Positions 8,290-16,783 of a stretch of DNA of 64,000 bases are shown piece after piece. Both the position numbers and the translations under genes were made by a program. The notes beneath the pieces were generated by a model. It was given only the letters and a program-made list of their open reading frames with translations. It was not told where the DNA came from and made no database searches. The first letter of the stretch is position 1, and every line of letters starts with the position of its first letter. This DNA comes from an uncultured Spirochaetales bacterium (lineage in GTDB: Bacteria; Spirochaetota; Spirochaetia; Sphaerochaetales; Sphaerochaetaceae): assembly GCA_949285905.1 (NCBI GenBank), contig CASDZV010000046.1:22026-86025 (forward strand), read 5' to 3'.

Positions 8290-9309
8290 TCATCTCTGGA
8301 CTCTTCCGGAGGCATTTCCTCCAGCAAGACTCCTGACTTCATCGACAGATACAAGATTGAAATCATGTTCGATGGAATGCTTCAGGCAGGAGGCAGCCAC
8401 TGCAAAATCAATGGCTTTCTCTGCCTCATAGCCATTTGACAGTGCATAGATAAGGCCAGCACCGAAGGAATCTCCGCCACCTACCCTGTCTACAATCTGG
8501 ATTGTATATTCAGGTGCGAAATATGCTTTGCCTTCACTATAAAGCATGCCGCTCCATTTGTTGACAGATGCAGATATGCTTGTCCTGAGCGTTATAGCAA
8601 CCTTGCTGCAACCGAAACGCTCATGTATCTGACTGGCTACATCAACATACCCTTCCTTCTCAAGCTTGCCTTTCACAAGATCAGTGCCCTTTGCCACAAT
8701 ACCGAAGACATCAGAGGCATCCTCCTCATTTGCGATGCACACGTCGACGTACTCAATAAGCCTGGACATCACCTCTCCTGCTTTCTCTCTCGACCATAGC
8801 TTATTTCTGTAATTCAGATCACAGCTGATCACTGCACCATGTGCCTTAGCGGCTTTACATGCTTCCTCACATATCGCAGGAAGATTATTGCCAAGCGCAG
8901 GGGTAATACCAGTGAAATGGAACCATGTACAGCCTGAGAAAATGCTGTCCCAGTCAAAATCGGAGGGAGAAGCCTCCGCTATGGATGAGCCAGCTCTGTC
9001 ATAAAGCACCTTCGAAGCTCTCTGGCTGGCCCCCTTCTCGACATAATAGACACCGAGGCGGTTACCACCATAACTGATCATAGATGTGTCGACACCGAAA
9101 CGGCGAAGCTCATTTACAGCGCACTTCCCCAGATCGTTTGTCGGAAGCTTAGTGACAAAAGCCGCGTCCATACCGAAATTAGCAAGCGAGACAGCCACAT
9201 TGGCTTCCCCTCCCGCAAATGAAATCTCGAAGGAAGAAGCCTGCTGCAGACGCTGGTATCCAGGAGGATTCAACCTCATCATTATCTCTCCGAATGTCAC
9301 CGCTTTCAT
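8290..9309 (-). CDS. kdgK: 2-keto-3-deoxygluconate/galactonate kinase, PfkB family
   Basis: A 339-residue ribokinase-like (PfkB) kinase. It has the N-terminal substrate half with SFAGGEANVAVSLANFG near 29-45 and the C-terminal anion hole GGGDSFGAG, with the catalytic Asp. Reaction: ATP-dependent phosphorylation of a 2-keto-3-deoxy acid to KDPG or KDPGal. I take the ATG at 9309 because GAGGAGG precedes it perfectly; it overlaps the aldolase TGA by 4 bases. Coupling to an aldolase and a dehydratase in one operon supports KDG-type kinase over fructokinase. Confidence 0.85.
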   Translation of the reverse strand: MKAVTFGEIMMRLNPPGYQRLQQASSFEISFAGGEANVAVSLANFGMDAAFVTKLPTNDLGKCAVNELRRFGVDTSMISYGGNRLGVYYVEKGASQRASKVLYDRAGSSIAEASPSDFDWDSIFSGCTWFHFTGITPALGNNLPAICEEACKAAKAHGAVISCDLNYRNKLWSREKAGEVMSRLIEYVDVCIANEEDASDVFGIVAKGTDLVKGKLEKEGYVDVASQIHERFGCSKVAITLRTSISASVNKWSGMLYSEGKAYFAPEYTIQIVDRVGGGDSFGAGLIYALSNGYEAEKAIDFAVAASCLKHSIEHDFNLVSVDEVRSLAGGNASGRVQR

Positions 9310-9974
9310 ACGTTTCCTCCTCTCACGCTCTTCCATGTCTCGCTGGCTGCTTTTGCTCTCCTGCCAATCTCTTCCCAGTCATGATTCTTTATCAGAGCTT
9401 TGTTAGCTATCCACGAACCTCCGACAGCCACTACATTAGGCTCCGCCGCCCATGCAGGGAGATTATCCTGGCTGAGGCCGCCCAGAGGGAACAATTTGAT
9501 TCCCAGATAGGAATATGGACCCATCATCGCCTTCATATACTTAATGCCTCCAAGCGGCTCTGCTGGAAAGAGCTTCAGGAACCTGCATCCTTCGCCATAT
9601 GCCGCCTCGACCTCGCTGGCGGTTGAAATACCTGGCGCAAACGGCAATGAAGCCTCTATTGCCCTCCTCACTATCTGGGGATTGAAGCCAGGTGCGACAC
9701 CCATTGATACGCCAGCTTCCAGAACCTGATCAATCTGTTCTGGGAAGAGCACAGTACCTGCGGTGATGAACATATCAGGATAAGCCTTATGAATAAGCTT
9801 CATCGCAGGCACAGCGGCCTCTGTCCTGAGTGCCAGCTCAATAGCAGTCACTCCATTATCATATAATGCCTTTGCAACTGGCAAAGCATCTTCTTCGTTA
9901 ACAATTTCAAGTACACCGAAGACCCCTCGTTCTGTCACGGTCTTCATCACATCATCAGGAATAACCTTTGACAT
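9306..9974 (-). CDS. eda: KDPG/KDPGal aldolase
   Basis: A 222-residue class I aldolase of the Eda/DgoA family. The Schiff-base lysine is K134 in RFLKLFPAE, and E46 in AIELALR matches the catalytic glutamate. It cleaves 2-keto-3-deoxy-6-phospho acids to pyruvate and D-glyceraldehyde 3-phosphate. KDPG and KDPGal enzymes cannot be told apart here. It starts 12 bases after the IclR gene and overlaps the kinase start. Confidence 0.88.
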   Translation of the reverse strand: MSKVIPDDVMKTVTERGVFGVLEIVNEEDALPVAKALYDNGVTAIELALRTEAAVPAMKLIHKAYPDMFITAGTVLFPEQIDQVLEAGVSMGVAPGFNPQIVRRAIEASLPFAPGISTASEVEAAYGEGCRFLKLFPAEPLGGIKYMKAMMGPYSYLGIKLFPLGGLSQDNLPAWAAEPNVVAVGGSWIANKALIKNHDWEEIGRRAKAASETWKSVRGGNV

Positions 9975-9986
9975 TCACTCCTCCTT

Positions 9987-10748
9987 CTATGAATTGCCAA
10001 GTATGTAAGGCAGAAGAGCCTCCATCTGTGCTCCTGCCTTCAAAAGTTCATTCTCTATCTTCTTCCGTTTTTCATCAGTGTAACGGAAAACAGGCAGAGA
10101 AACTGATATTGCGGCAACTATGCGGTTATCTTTCCGAAGTGGCCGGGCAATGCAGCGGACATCATAATTGCTTTCCTCACACTCGTATGCAAACCCTGTG
10201 CTCCTCACTTCCGCAAGCTGGGCTTCAAGAACCTCAAAGGATGTTATCGTATTGGCCGTGATTGGTTTCAGCCCATCAGGATAGAGCGCCCTCAGATCAT
10301 CTGAAGACAGCTCAGAAAGGAGAGCTTTGCCAAGCGCTGTACCATATGCGGGTATGACATTCCCAACTGCGGAATATGTACGGACTGAACATGTTGACTC
10401 TATCTTGATGAGATAAAGGACATTGCCTCCTTCCAGCCTTGCGAAATGCATCGTCTCACCGCCACAGCGCTCAGCGGTCTTCGACAGAATTGACTTCACT
10501 GATGAATAGCTGTTATCACCGGCAATATATGCAGATCCTGCAAGAAACAGGGAAAGTCCTGGACAATACCGTCGTGTCTCATAATCCATAGAGACATATT
10601 CAAGCTCAAGAAGTGTCTGCAGAATCGGATAAAGAGTCCCTACCGGTATGCCGAGTGCAGATGAGCACTCGGCAAGTGTCACACCGTTGTTGGCAGAAAT
10701 ATAGTTGAGAACCGAGACAACCCTCCATGTGGGCTTGTGCAGCGTCAC
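9987..10748 (-). CDS. IclR-family transcriptional regulator
   Basis: A 253-residue IclR protein: winged helix at about 1-70 (AECSSALGIPVGTLYPILQTL as the recognition region) and a C-terminal effector domain with PAYGTALGKALLSEL and DVRCIARPLR, both typical of the family. It lies inside the operon it probably controls, overlapping the end of the permease gene by 4 bases. Candidate binding sites are the inverted repeats upstream of the second dehydratase gene (15032-15058 and 15091-15106). The likely effector is a pathway intermediate such as a keto-deoxy acid, by analogy with KdgR; this is inference. Confidence 0.88.
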   Translation of the reverse strand: MTLHKPTWRVVSVLNYISANNGVTLAECSSALGIPVGTLYPILQTLLELEYVSMDYETRRYCPGLSLFLAGSAYIAGDNSYSSVKSILSKTAERCGGETMHFARLEGGNVLYLIKIESTCSVRTYSAVGNVIPAYGTALGKALLSELSSDDLRALYPDGLKPITANTITSFEVLEAQLAEVRSTGFAYECEESNYDVRCIARPLRKDNRIVAAISVSLPVFRYTDEKRKKIENELLKAGAQMEALLPYILGNS

Positions 10749-11587
10749 TCTTTGACACCTCCCTGAGTAAGACTGCTGATGAAGTATTTCTGCAGGAATA
10801 TGAACATAAGCACCAGAGGAATACAGGAAAGGACAGAAGCTGCCATGAGGTCATTCCACATGATCTTGTAGTAGCCGGCCATCTCTCCGATTGCCACTGT
10901 CAGTGTCTTCATCTCCTCTCTTGTCGCTATAATCATCGAGAACATATATTCATTCCAGCAGTTGATAAAGGAATAAATAGTCGTTGTTATGATTCCAGGC
11001 AGTGTCAGCGGTGCGATAATCTGGAAGAATGTCCTGAACGACCCGCATCCATCGATAGCAGCTGCATCATCAAGTTCCTTCGAAATGCCCTGGAAAAATC
11101 CATACATCATCCATGTGCAGAACGGAATGACAGTGGATATGTAGACAAGGACAAGTCCAACGAGACTGTTTGAAAGCCCATATACTGACAAAAGCTTGTA
11201 GAACGGCACGAACAGCATGACAGAAGGGAACATCTGCGTTGTCAGGATGAAGAACATCGCCGCAGCTTTTCCCTTGAAGCTGAACCTGGAGAATCCATAT
11301 CCTGCCAGTGTCGAGCACAGCACCGCCACAAACGTCGATGAAAGCGTTGTCACAGCACTGTTGCGGAAGAATGTCAGGAATGGATAGTTGTTTATGACAT
11401 TATGATAACCCTCTGAGACAGCATCAACAGGGAACAATGTACTTCTGCGCGCTGTCATAATCTCGTTTATAGACTTAAACGATGTGCTGAGCATGAAGAT
11501 AATCGGGATAATAACGACAACAGCAGCAATAATGAGGATTGTATAATTGAATACGCCTTCTCTTCTCTTAGCAGCACTTCTACTCAT
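10745..11587 (-). CDS. Sugar ABC importer permease (MalG/UgpE type)
   Basis: A 280-residue CUT1 permease with six predicted membrane segments, the first at about 15-37. The EAA loop reads ELDDAAAIDGCGSFRTFFQIIAPL near 185-208, contacting the ATPase. It overlaps the partner permease start by 8 bases. No ATPase gene accompanies this binding protein and permease pair; a shared MsmK/MalK-type ATPase encoded elsewhere is the usual arrangement. Confidence 0.92.
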   Translation of the reverse strand: MSRSAAKRREGVFNYTILIIAAVVVIIPIIFMLSTSFKSINEIMTARRSTLFPVDAVSEGYHNVINNYPFLTFFRNSAVTTLSSTFVAVLCSTLAGYGFSRFSFKGKAAAMFFILTTQMFPSVMLFVPFYKLLSVYGLSNSLVGLVLVYISTVIPFCTWMMYGFFQGISKELDDAAAIDGCGSFRTFFQIIAPLTLPGIITTTIYSFINCWNEYMFSMIIATREEMKTLTVAIGEMAGYYKIMWNDLMAASVLSCIPLVLMFIFLQKYFISSLTQGGVKE

Positions 11588-12470
11588 TCTTCATCATCCT
11601 CCTGTAACCGATTGTGATAACCGCGCAGATGAGGAATACAATCACGGCTATTGCTGACGATGTACCGAAATCGAAGTACATGAAAGCTCTCTTGTAGATA
11701 TCAACAGCGACAGTTGTAGTTGCAGTTCCCGGCCCGCCCTGGGTAAGGAGCCAGATCATCGTCACATGCTTGAACCACCATACTGTATCCATAATAAGCG
11801 TAACCATCAGTGTTGTCTTAAGGCTTGGCAGGACGACAAGCCAGAACGTCTGCCGATTTGATGCGCCATCAATGATAGCAGCTTCCTTTATCGTACTAGG
11901 CACTGTCTGAAGACCCGCGAGGATCTGGATCATGACAAGCGGAGTACCTTTCCAGACACAGACAAGGATAATCGCAGGAAGAGCAAGCTGCAGTGATCCC
12001 AGGAACGACACAGGCTCGTCAATCAATCCTGTAACCTGCAGGAAGCTGTTGATGATACCAGTTGCAGGATGGAACATGAATTTCCAGAGATTGGCAATAA
12101 CAACTTCCGGGAAAAGCCATGGCAGGAGCAGCACAGCTCTGAAGAATGTCCTGAACCGTATCTGTTTGGACAGTATATTTGCCAGCAGAAGGCCGAATAT
12201 GAAATGCCCCAGAACCGTGAAGAATGTGAATATGACAGTTATTTTCAGGCTTTCCCAGAATGCAGAGTCCTTGAAAGCTCTCATATAATTCTCTAAACCA
12301 ACGAAATCCCACCGAGCAACAAGATTTGTCTCGAAGAAGCTGACATAGATTCCATAGCAGAAGGGATACAGAACAAGAAGCACAAGAAGCAGGATTGCCG
12401 GTACAATGAAACACGCCGGAACCACCCCTTTTGCTATGGAGTCCCTGATGGATCTTCTTCCATTTACCAT
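11580..12470 (-). CDS. Sugar ABC importer permease (MalF/UgpA type)
   Basis: A 296-residue CUT1 permease with six predicted membrane segments and an EAA loop reading IKEAAIIDGASNRQTFWLVVLP near 193-214. GGAG lies 8 bases before the ATG. It is separated from the binding-protein gene by a stem-loop at 12492-12517 and overlaps the second permease. The imported substrate is presumably an acidic or oligomeric sugar used by the second dehydratase. Confidence 0.92.
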   Translation of the reverse strand: MVNGRRSIRDSIAKGVVPACFIVPAILLLVLLVLYPFCYGIYVSFFETNLVARWDFVGLENYMRAFKDSAFWESLKITVIFTFFTVLGHFIFGLLLANILSKQIRFRTFFRAVLLLPWLFPEVVIANLWKFMFHPATGIINSFLQVTGLIDEPVSFLGSLQLALPAIILVCVWKGTPLVMIQILAGLQTVPSTIKEAAIIDGASNRQTFWLVVLPSLKTTLMVTLIMDTVWWFKHVTMIWLLTQGGPGTATTTVAVDIYKRAFMYFDFGTSSAIAVIVFLICAVITIGYRRMMKNE

Positions 12471-12491
12471 TGATTCATCTCCATTTTAATT

Positions 12492-12517
12492 GGTGGAGGC
12501 CTTTATTGGCCCCCACC
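12492..12517 (-). terminator. Stem-loop downstream of the binding-protein gene
   Basis: A 10-bp stem (GGTGGAGGCC with GGCCCCCACC, one G-T pair) and a 6-base loop, without a T run on the minus strand. It more likely stabilises the binding-protein message or partly terminates than ends the operon. Confidence 0.6.
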
Positions 12518-12542
12518 GTTTTCTGATTACAGCTGCACTCAA

Positions 12543-13814
12543 TCAACCATTTGCGCGGTCGCAGATTGCCTGAGCTCTCTGCTGTGCTCTTGCAGCTGCT
12601 TCTTCCGGTGTCATTGCGCCGGAAAGCACGTTCTGATATGCCTCACCGTGGATATCTCTAACCTCACCATATCCTTCGATTGTTGGCTGTGTGTAATCGC
12701 TCTCAAGGCCAGCGAGGAATCCTGCCATCTCCGGCTTCTCGAGAATAGGATCGTCAGTTGAGAAGTTCTTTGCAGGAAGACGTCCTGTCAGCTCTGCAAA
12801 TGCCTCACCGTTCTCATCAGAGCAGAGATACATGAGGAACTCAGCGACTGCTTCCTTGTGCTCACAGTCCTTGTTGATATAGAAAGCAGAGCCGGAAGGA
12901 ATAGCTGCGAATCTCTCAACAGCAGGAATCGGGAACGAACCAAGCTTGCCCTTGAGTTCAGGAACCTGGGATGTGATAGCTCCGATAGCGTTCGATCCTG
13001 TGATGAGCATTGCTGCACGGCCAGAAGAGAAGAGGCTGACTGCTGTCGGGTAATCAGTTTCCATGACTCCTGGAGGACATACATGATACTTAACATCGAG
13101 ATCTGTGTATGCTCTGAGTGCGTCAATATACTCCTGGCTTCCTACATCTGTCTGCCACTTGCCATTCTCATCAAGATAGAACTCATCAACGCCGAAGTTT
13201 CTGATGACATGGGCAAAACGTCCTTCGCCTGAGTCATTCTTTGCACCGACGAGTGCCATACCATAGCTGTCACCCTTTGTTAATGCCTGGCAAGCTTCTA
13301 CCATCTCTTCCCATGTTGTTGGCGGCACGATTCCGTTAGCATCGAAGATGTCCTTTCTGTAAAGAACTCCTGGAGGCGCTGCGAACCATGGAAGACCATA
13401 TCTGACACCATCCTTAGAGAAGAGGTTGAGATAGTTCTCATTGAACTGTGCAAGGTACTCTTCATCGAAGATCTCTGAAATGTCTGCGGCAACACCGAGG
13501 TCAATGATGTTCTGTGCAGATGACTCATGAACAAGCCAGAAATCAGGCATATTACCAGCTGTTGCAAGGGCAATGTATCTTGTCAGAAGATCGTTGGAAG
13601 CTACACCAATGACCTTGACCTGGATATCAGGATGCTCAGCATTGAACTGGTCGATAATCTGCTGCTCATAATCGCCTTCAGGTGACTCGAGGATTGTAGA
13701 AGAGATGTACTCAATGACAATTGGGCCATCAGATGCTTCCTCAGAAGAACCACTTGCGAATACACCGATCGGCAAGAGCATCAGAGCGATAAGAAATACT
13801 GCTAATTTTCTCAT
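12543..13814 (-). CDS. Family 1 extracellular sugar-binding protein
   Basis: A 423-residue binding protein of the MalE/UgpB class. Signal peptide MRKLAVFLIALMLLPIGVFA is followed by SGSSEEASDG; there is no lipobox cysteine. Later blocks FNAEHPDIQVKVIG and the C-terminal GEAYQNVLSGAMTPEEAAA are typical. The ATG at 13814 is preceded by AAGGAG and is preferred to the in-frame codon 27 bases upstream, which would spoil the signal peptide. It lies between the dehydratase and the permeases, so its ligand is probably the sugar or sugar acid processed by this operon. Confidence 0.9.
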   Translation of the reverse strand: MRKLAVFLIALMLLPIGVFASGSSEEASDGPIVIEYISSTILESPEGDYEQQIIDQFNAEHPDIQVKVIGVASNDLLTRYIALATAGNMPDFWLVHESSAQNIIDLGVAADISEIFDEEYLAQFNENYLNLFSKDGVRYGLPWFAAPPGVLYRKDIFDANGIVPPTTWEEMVEACQALTKGDSYGMALVGAKNDSGEGRFAHVIRNFGVDEFYLDENGKWQTDVGSQEYIDALRAYTDLDVKYHVCPPGVMETDYPTAVSLFSSGRAAMLITGSNAIGAITSQVPELKGKLGSFPIPAVERFAAIPSGSAFYINKDCEHKEAVAEFLMYLCSDENGEAFAELTGRLPAKNFSTDDPILEKPEMAGFLAGLESDYTQPTIEGYGEVRDIHGEAYQNVLSGAMTPEEAAARAQQRAQAICDRANG

Positions 13815-13834
13815 ACGTTTCTCCTTTTTTATAT

Positions 13835-14989
13835 TTACCATTCGATAGGAGTTCCATCGAATGTATGCTCGATTGGATTCTTCCAGTCATGCTTGACTGC
13901 ACTCTTTTCCTTCACCACATCCTCATCGATATCGATGCCAAGGCCAGGGCCTGCAGGAGGAATGATGAATCCATCCTTGTACTGGAAGACTTCAGGATTC
14001 TTAAGACAGCAGAGGAAAGGATTCTCCTTTCTCTGGTCATGGATATCAATGGACTGTTCCTGGAACACAGCATTAGGAACTGCTGTATCAAGCTGGATAC
14101 AGGATGCAAAAGCGATAACTCCGAGCGGGCAATGCGGTGCGACAGCACAGTCATACGCCTCTGCCATTGCGGCAATCCTCACACACTCGCTGATACCGCC
14201 AGCATGGGAAAGATCAGGCTGGACAATATCTGTAGCACCATCTGTGAAGACTTCCTTGAAATCCCAGCGGTTATAAAGTCTCTCACCCTGGGCAATCGGA
14301 GTATGGCACCACTTCACAAGTTCCTTAAGCGCTTCCTTGTTTGTCGGAAGAACAGGCTCTTCCATGAATGAAAGGCCAAGCTTATCAAGCTCGTATGCGA
14401 TAACCTTTGCCATTGGCTTATGGACGCGGCCATGGAAATCGATGGCGAAATCCGCGCTTTTGCCGATTGCTTCCTTCACAGCAGTTGCTTTTTCCACAAC
14501 AAAATCAACAACACTCGAATCATCCACAAAGGCCATGGAAGGAATGAGGGAGGACTTAATCAGTTTATATCCATCCTCGAAAACAGCTTTCTTCGCATCG
14601 GCGACAAGAGCCTCTGTTGTATCACCATGAATGCTCCTGTAAACCTTCACTCTGTTCTTCACTGCACCATTGATGAGCTCATAAACAGGCACACCATAGT
14701 ATTTTCCCTTGATATCCCACAGTGCCTGATTGATGCCTGCCATAGCACTCATCAATATCGCGCCGCCACGATAGAATGCACAGCGGTACATTGTCTGCCA
14801 GATATCCTCAATCAGCAGAGGATTCCTGCCGACAAGCTGCTTCTTCCATTCGTTCACGGCAGCTTCAACAGTAGCAGCTCTTCCTTCGATAATCGGTTCG
14901 CCCCAGCCAGAAATCCCCTCGTCTGTCTCTATCTTCAGAAACAGAAACCGGAATGGCATGTAGTACATCTTGAGATCGGTAATTTTCAT
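13835..14989 (-). CDS. D-galactonate dehydratase-like enzyme (paralogue 2)
   Basis: A 384-residue enolase-superfamily dehydratase, clearly paralogous to the protein at 889-2037. All catalytic positions are kept with a one-residue shift: D184, H186, E210, E236 and H286. It differs around 116-160 (YRSIHGD, then a variable capping segment) and has a C-terminal insertion around NPFLCCLKNPEVF, so substrate preference may differ. The ATG at 14989 has GGAG 8 bases upstream and aligns with the other paralogue's start; two earlier ATGs precede it. It is the first gene of the leftward operon to 8290. Confidence 0.82.
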   Translation of the reverse strand: MKITDLKMYYMPFRFLFLKIETDEGISGWGEPIIEGRAATVEAAVNEWKKQLVGRNPLLIEDIWQTMYRCAFYRGGAILMSAMAGINQALWDIKGKYYGVPVYELINGAVKNRVKVYRSIHGDTTEALVADAKKAVFEDGYKLIKSSLIPSMAFVDDSSVVDFVVEKATAVKEAIGKSADFAIDFHGRVHKPMAKVIAYELDKLGLSFMEEPVLPTNKEALKELVKWCHTPIAQGERLYNRWDFKEVFTDGATDIVQPDLSHAGGISECVRIAAMAEAYDCAVAPHCPLGVIAFASCIQLDTAVPNAVFQEQSIDIHDQRKENPFLCCLKNPEVFQYKDGFIIPPAGPGLGIDIDEDVVKEKSAVKHDWKNPIEHTFDGTPIEW

Positions 14990-15031
14990 GGTCAACTCCA
15001 TCAACTGCTTTAAACTTTTCGTATATGCAAA

Positions 15032-15058
15032 ACAGTTTTCTTATTACGAATAAACTGT
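15032..15058. promoter_or_regulatory. Inverted repeat upstream of the second dehydratase operon
   Basis: ACAGTTT and AAACTGT (15032-15038 and 15052-15058) form perfect 7-bp arms around a 13-base spacer. It lies about 45-70 bases before the start codon, suitable for an operator of the operon's own IclR protein or another regulator. Confidence 0.4.
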
Positions 15059-15090
15059 AAAACACCATTGCCAAGCTGTAAAGAAAAATC

Positions 15091-15106
15091 TGCAAAATAT
15101 TCTGCA
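15091..15106. promoter_or_regulatory. Imperfect palindrome, candidate IclR-type operator
   Basis: TGCAAAATATTCTGCA is symmetric at 14 of 16 positions. IclR-family operators are often AT-centred palindromes of about this size. It lies about 100 bases upstream of the second dehydratase start. Confidence 0.4.
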
Positions 15107-15152
15107 TCGAATACGATTTGTACAATATTGGATTTCAACCATGGCGGTACGC

Positions 15153-15187
15153 AGAAAAACCTCCATCAGCATAAGCGTCAGGAGGTT
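15153..15187 (-). terminator. Intrinsic terminator after the FKBP gene
   Basis: On the minus strand, AACCTCC pairs with GGAGGTT over a 16-base loop and a T run follows. It ends transcription from the FKBP gene before the second sugar operon. Confidence 0.7.
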
Positions 15188-15207
15188 ATTTTCACGGGAA
15201 CACTTTC

Positions 15208-15948
15208 TCAGGATTCCACATCAATCAGATAAGCATCGAAAATCAGGAGGGAATTGGGTTCAATACCTGTAGGAGGATTCATGCCATAACCAAGATCGGG
15301 ATGTATCCAGAAGCGGCAGCGCCCGCCTTCTTTCATCAGAAGAACGCCTTCCCTGAATCCCGGTATGACAGTGCTGAGCTTCAGAACAGTAGGTTCTCCC
15401 CTCTCATAGGAAGAATCTGCCAGAGTTCCATCAAGAAGCGTCAGACGATAGTGCAGCGTTACTGTAGAGTCCTCTGTCGGTTGTACTCCTCCACCTTCTT
15501 TCAGGACTTCATACTGCAAACCGGACAATGTTGTCACAACACCATTCCGCTGCCCGTTGATGGTAAGGAATTCCTCCGCATCAGATAGATTCTGAACACT
15601 TACAGCACTGAACTGCTGCTGAGCCTCAGCCATCGAAGCCCTCTGATACTCTGACGTTATGCCACTCATCTCACTATCAGAGTAGAACGAGGATCCTGAA
15701 CTGTAGTCCAGCACACCACGCGCCATATAAGCATAGTCAAAACCTTCTCCGTATACGCCAGCAGACGACGCAAGCATATACCCGAAAACATAGCTGAATG
15801 CATCTTCCAGAGCTTCAGGTTTAGCAAGCCCATAGACTCCTCCAGCCATTTCCGGAAGAGCCTTTCCATCTTCAGCTACCGCAATACCTCTGCTGCATGA
15901 AACGATAAGAACAGCAGAAAATAGCAACAACGCAACTTTCTTCAGCAT
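15208..15948 (-). CDS. FKBP-type peptidyl-prolyl isomerase lipoprotein
   Basis: A 246-residue predicted lipoprotein: hydrophobic signal ending in LIVSC with C18 as lipidated cysteine. An N-terminal helical region (about 35-135, with FGYMLASS) corresponds to the dimerisation domain of FkpA/Mip-type proteins. The FKBP domain at about 145-246 has GGGVQPTEDSTVTLHYRLTL, VIPGFREGV and ELGYGM-like DLGYGMNPP. It folds exported proteins in the periplasm. The ATG at 15948 follows GGGAGAAGGGG; a longer reading frame upstream lacks this and would bury the signal peptide. Confidence 0.9.
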   Translation of the reverse strand: MLKKVALLLFSAVLIVSCSRGIAVAEDGKALPEMAGGVYGLAKPEALEDAFSYVFGYMLASSAGVYGEGFDYAYMARGVLDYSSGSSFYSDSEMSGITSEYQRASMAEAQQQFSAVSVQNLSDAEEFLTINGQRNGVVTTLSGLQYEVLKEGGGVQPTEDSTVTLHYRLTLLDGTLADSSYERGEPTVLKLSTVIPGFREGVLLMKEGGRCRFWIHPDLGYGMNPPTGIEPNSLLIFDAYLIDVES

Positions 15949-16075
15949 TCTAGTCGCCCCTTCTCCCACCACTAGTAGATTAAAGCAATTTTTTTTCGTC
16001 GTAAAGATGCAAAAAACCCTATTTAAACGCTTAATTTGCGGTTTTTCACGAATTTTCACTACCCTGAAAATCAAT

Positions 16076-16104
16076 TTGCTTTCATTCAATAAGTGTCATA
16101 TTCT
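16076..16104 (+). promoter_or_regulatory. Predicted promoter of the small membrane-protein gene
   Basis: TTGCTT and TATTCT are 17 bases apart. The start point would fall near 16111, so the message would begin at the AAGGAGG ribosome-binding sequence, giving a very short leader. Confidence 0.5.
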
Positions 16105-16121
16105 GTAAAAGGAGGTCCGCT

Positions 16122-16397
16122 GTGATTGCCCTGTTCTATGCACTTGTAATTGCTTTCGGTTTTGCTGGAGGAGTCATCATAAGAAGAAAAGGCCTGAAAA
16201 TGATACAGCCTCTGGTATCAGTACTCCTCATTGGATGCGGAATTGGTCTCGTGCTGTGCCCCTTGATTTTCGGAAAGAACTTCTTCCTCTTTGATCACAT
16301 ACTGGAAAACTCACTGGCATTGCCTTTCCTCATTGCAATCTCAGTGGTGTCAATGATCTTCTTCATGAGCGCAGCTCTTGGCAAGAAGACAAGATAA
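16122..16397 (+). CDS. Small three-helix membrane protein, function unknown
   Basis: A 91-residue hydrophobic protein with three predicted membrane segments (about 2-20, 30-50 and 65-85) and basic ends (RRKGLK, GKKTR). The GTG start is supported by AAAGGAGG at ideal spacing. I recognise no family. Its 3' end overlaps the 3' end of the leftward gene 16350-16775 by 48 bases, so the two messages are partly complementary. It is the only rightward gene between 8263 and 36167. Confidence 0.7.
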   Translation: MIALFYALVIAFGFAGGVIIRRKGLKMIQPLVSVLLIGCGIGLVLCPLIFGKNFFLFDHILENSLALPFLIAISVVSMIFFMSAALGKKTR

Positions 16398-16775
16398 GCG
16401 CACACCTTCCCTCTCTGCCCATCGCTCTGTGTAGAACCAGCAATAATTACCTTCCGGACTGTATAGAGAATACAGCAGCGCCCATACCGCAGAGGGGAGT
16501 CCAATCACCAGAAGGTACAGAGGCCCCAGTTTTGTACTCTGCACTGTATGCCCGAGCTCATGCGCTATAATGCGCTCATCAGCGCCCTCCGGCACGAAGC
16601 AGAACCATCCAAGCGACAATCCGCTTCTCAGGCTCCACGAGTAAACTGAAACGCGGCCGACACGCCGTATAAGACGCTTTCCAGCCGCAAATCTGACAAT
16701 ACAGCCAAGCATAAGCTGTGGAAACTGCCAGAGAAGAAGGATAATGAATATGACGCATGAACGGATTAAAAGCAT
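16350..16775 (-). CDS. Membrane protein with HELGH zinc-peptidase-like motif
   Basis: A 141-residue protein with an N-terminal membrane segment (about 4-28) and a second near 85-105. Between them is DERIIAHELGHTVQS, a minimal HExxH metal motif, and about 40 residues later FYTERWAEREG offers a possible third ligand (Glu). A small integral-membrane metalloprotease is plausible but unproven; related small proteins are usually left as hypothetical. It starts 8 bases after the fumarase beta gene and ends inside the convergent small membrane-protein gene. Confidence 0.65.
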   Translation of the reverse strand: MLLIRSCVIFIILLLWQFPQLMLGCIVRFAAGKRLIRRVGRVSVYSWSLRSGLSLGWFCFVPEGADERIIAHELGHTVQSTKLGPLYLLVIGLPSAVWALLYSLYSPEGNYCWFYTERWAEREGVRLSCLLAKSCAHEEDH

Positions 16776-16783
16776 ATGAGCTC

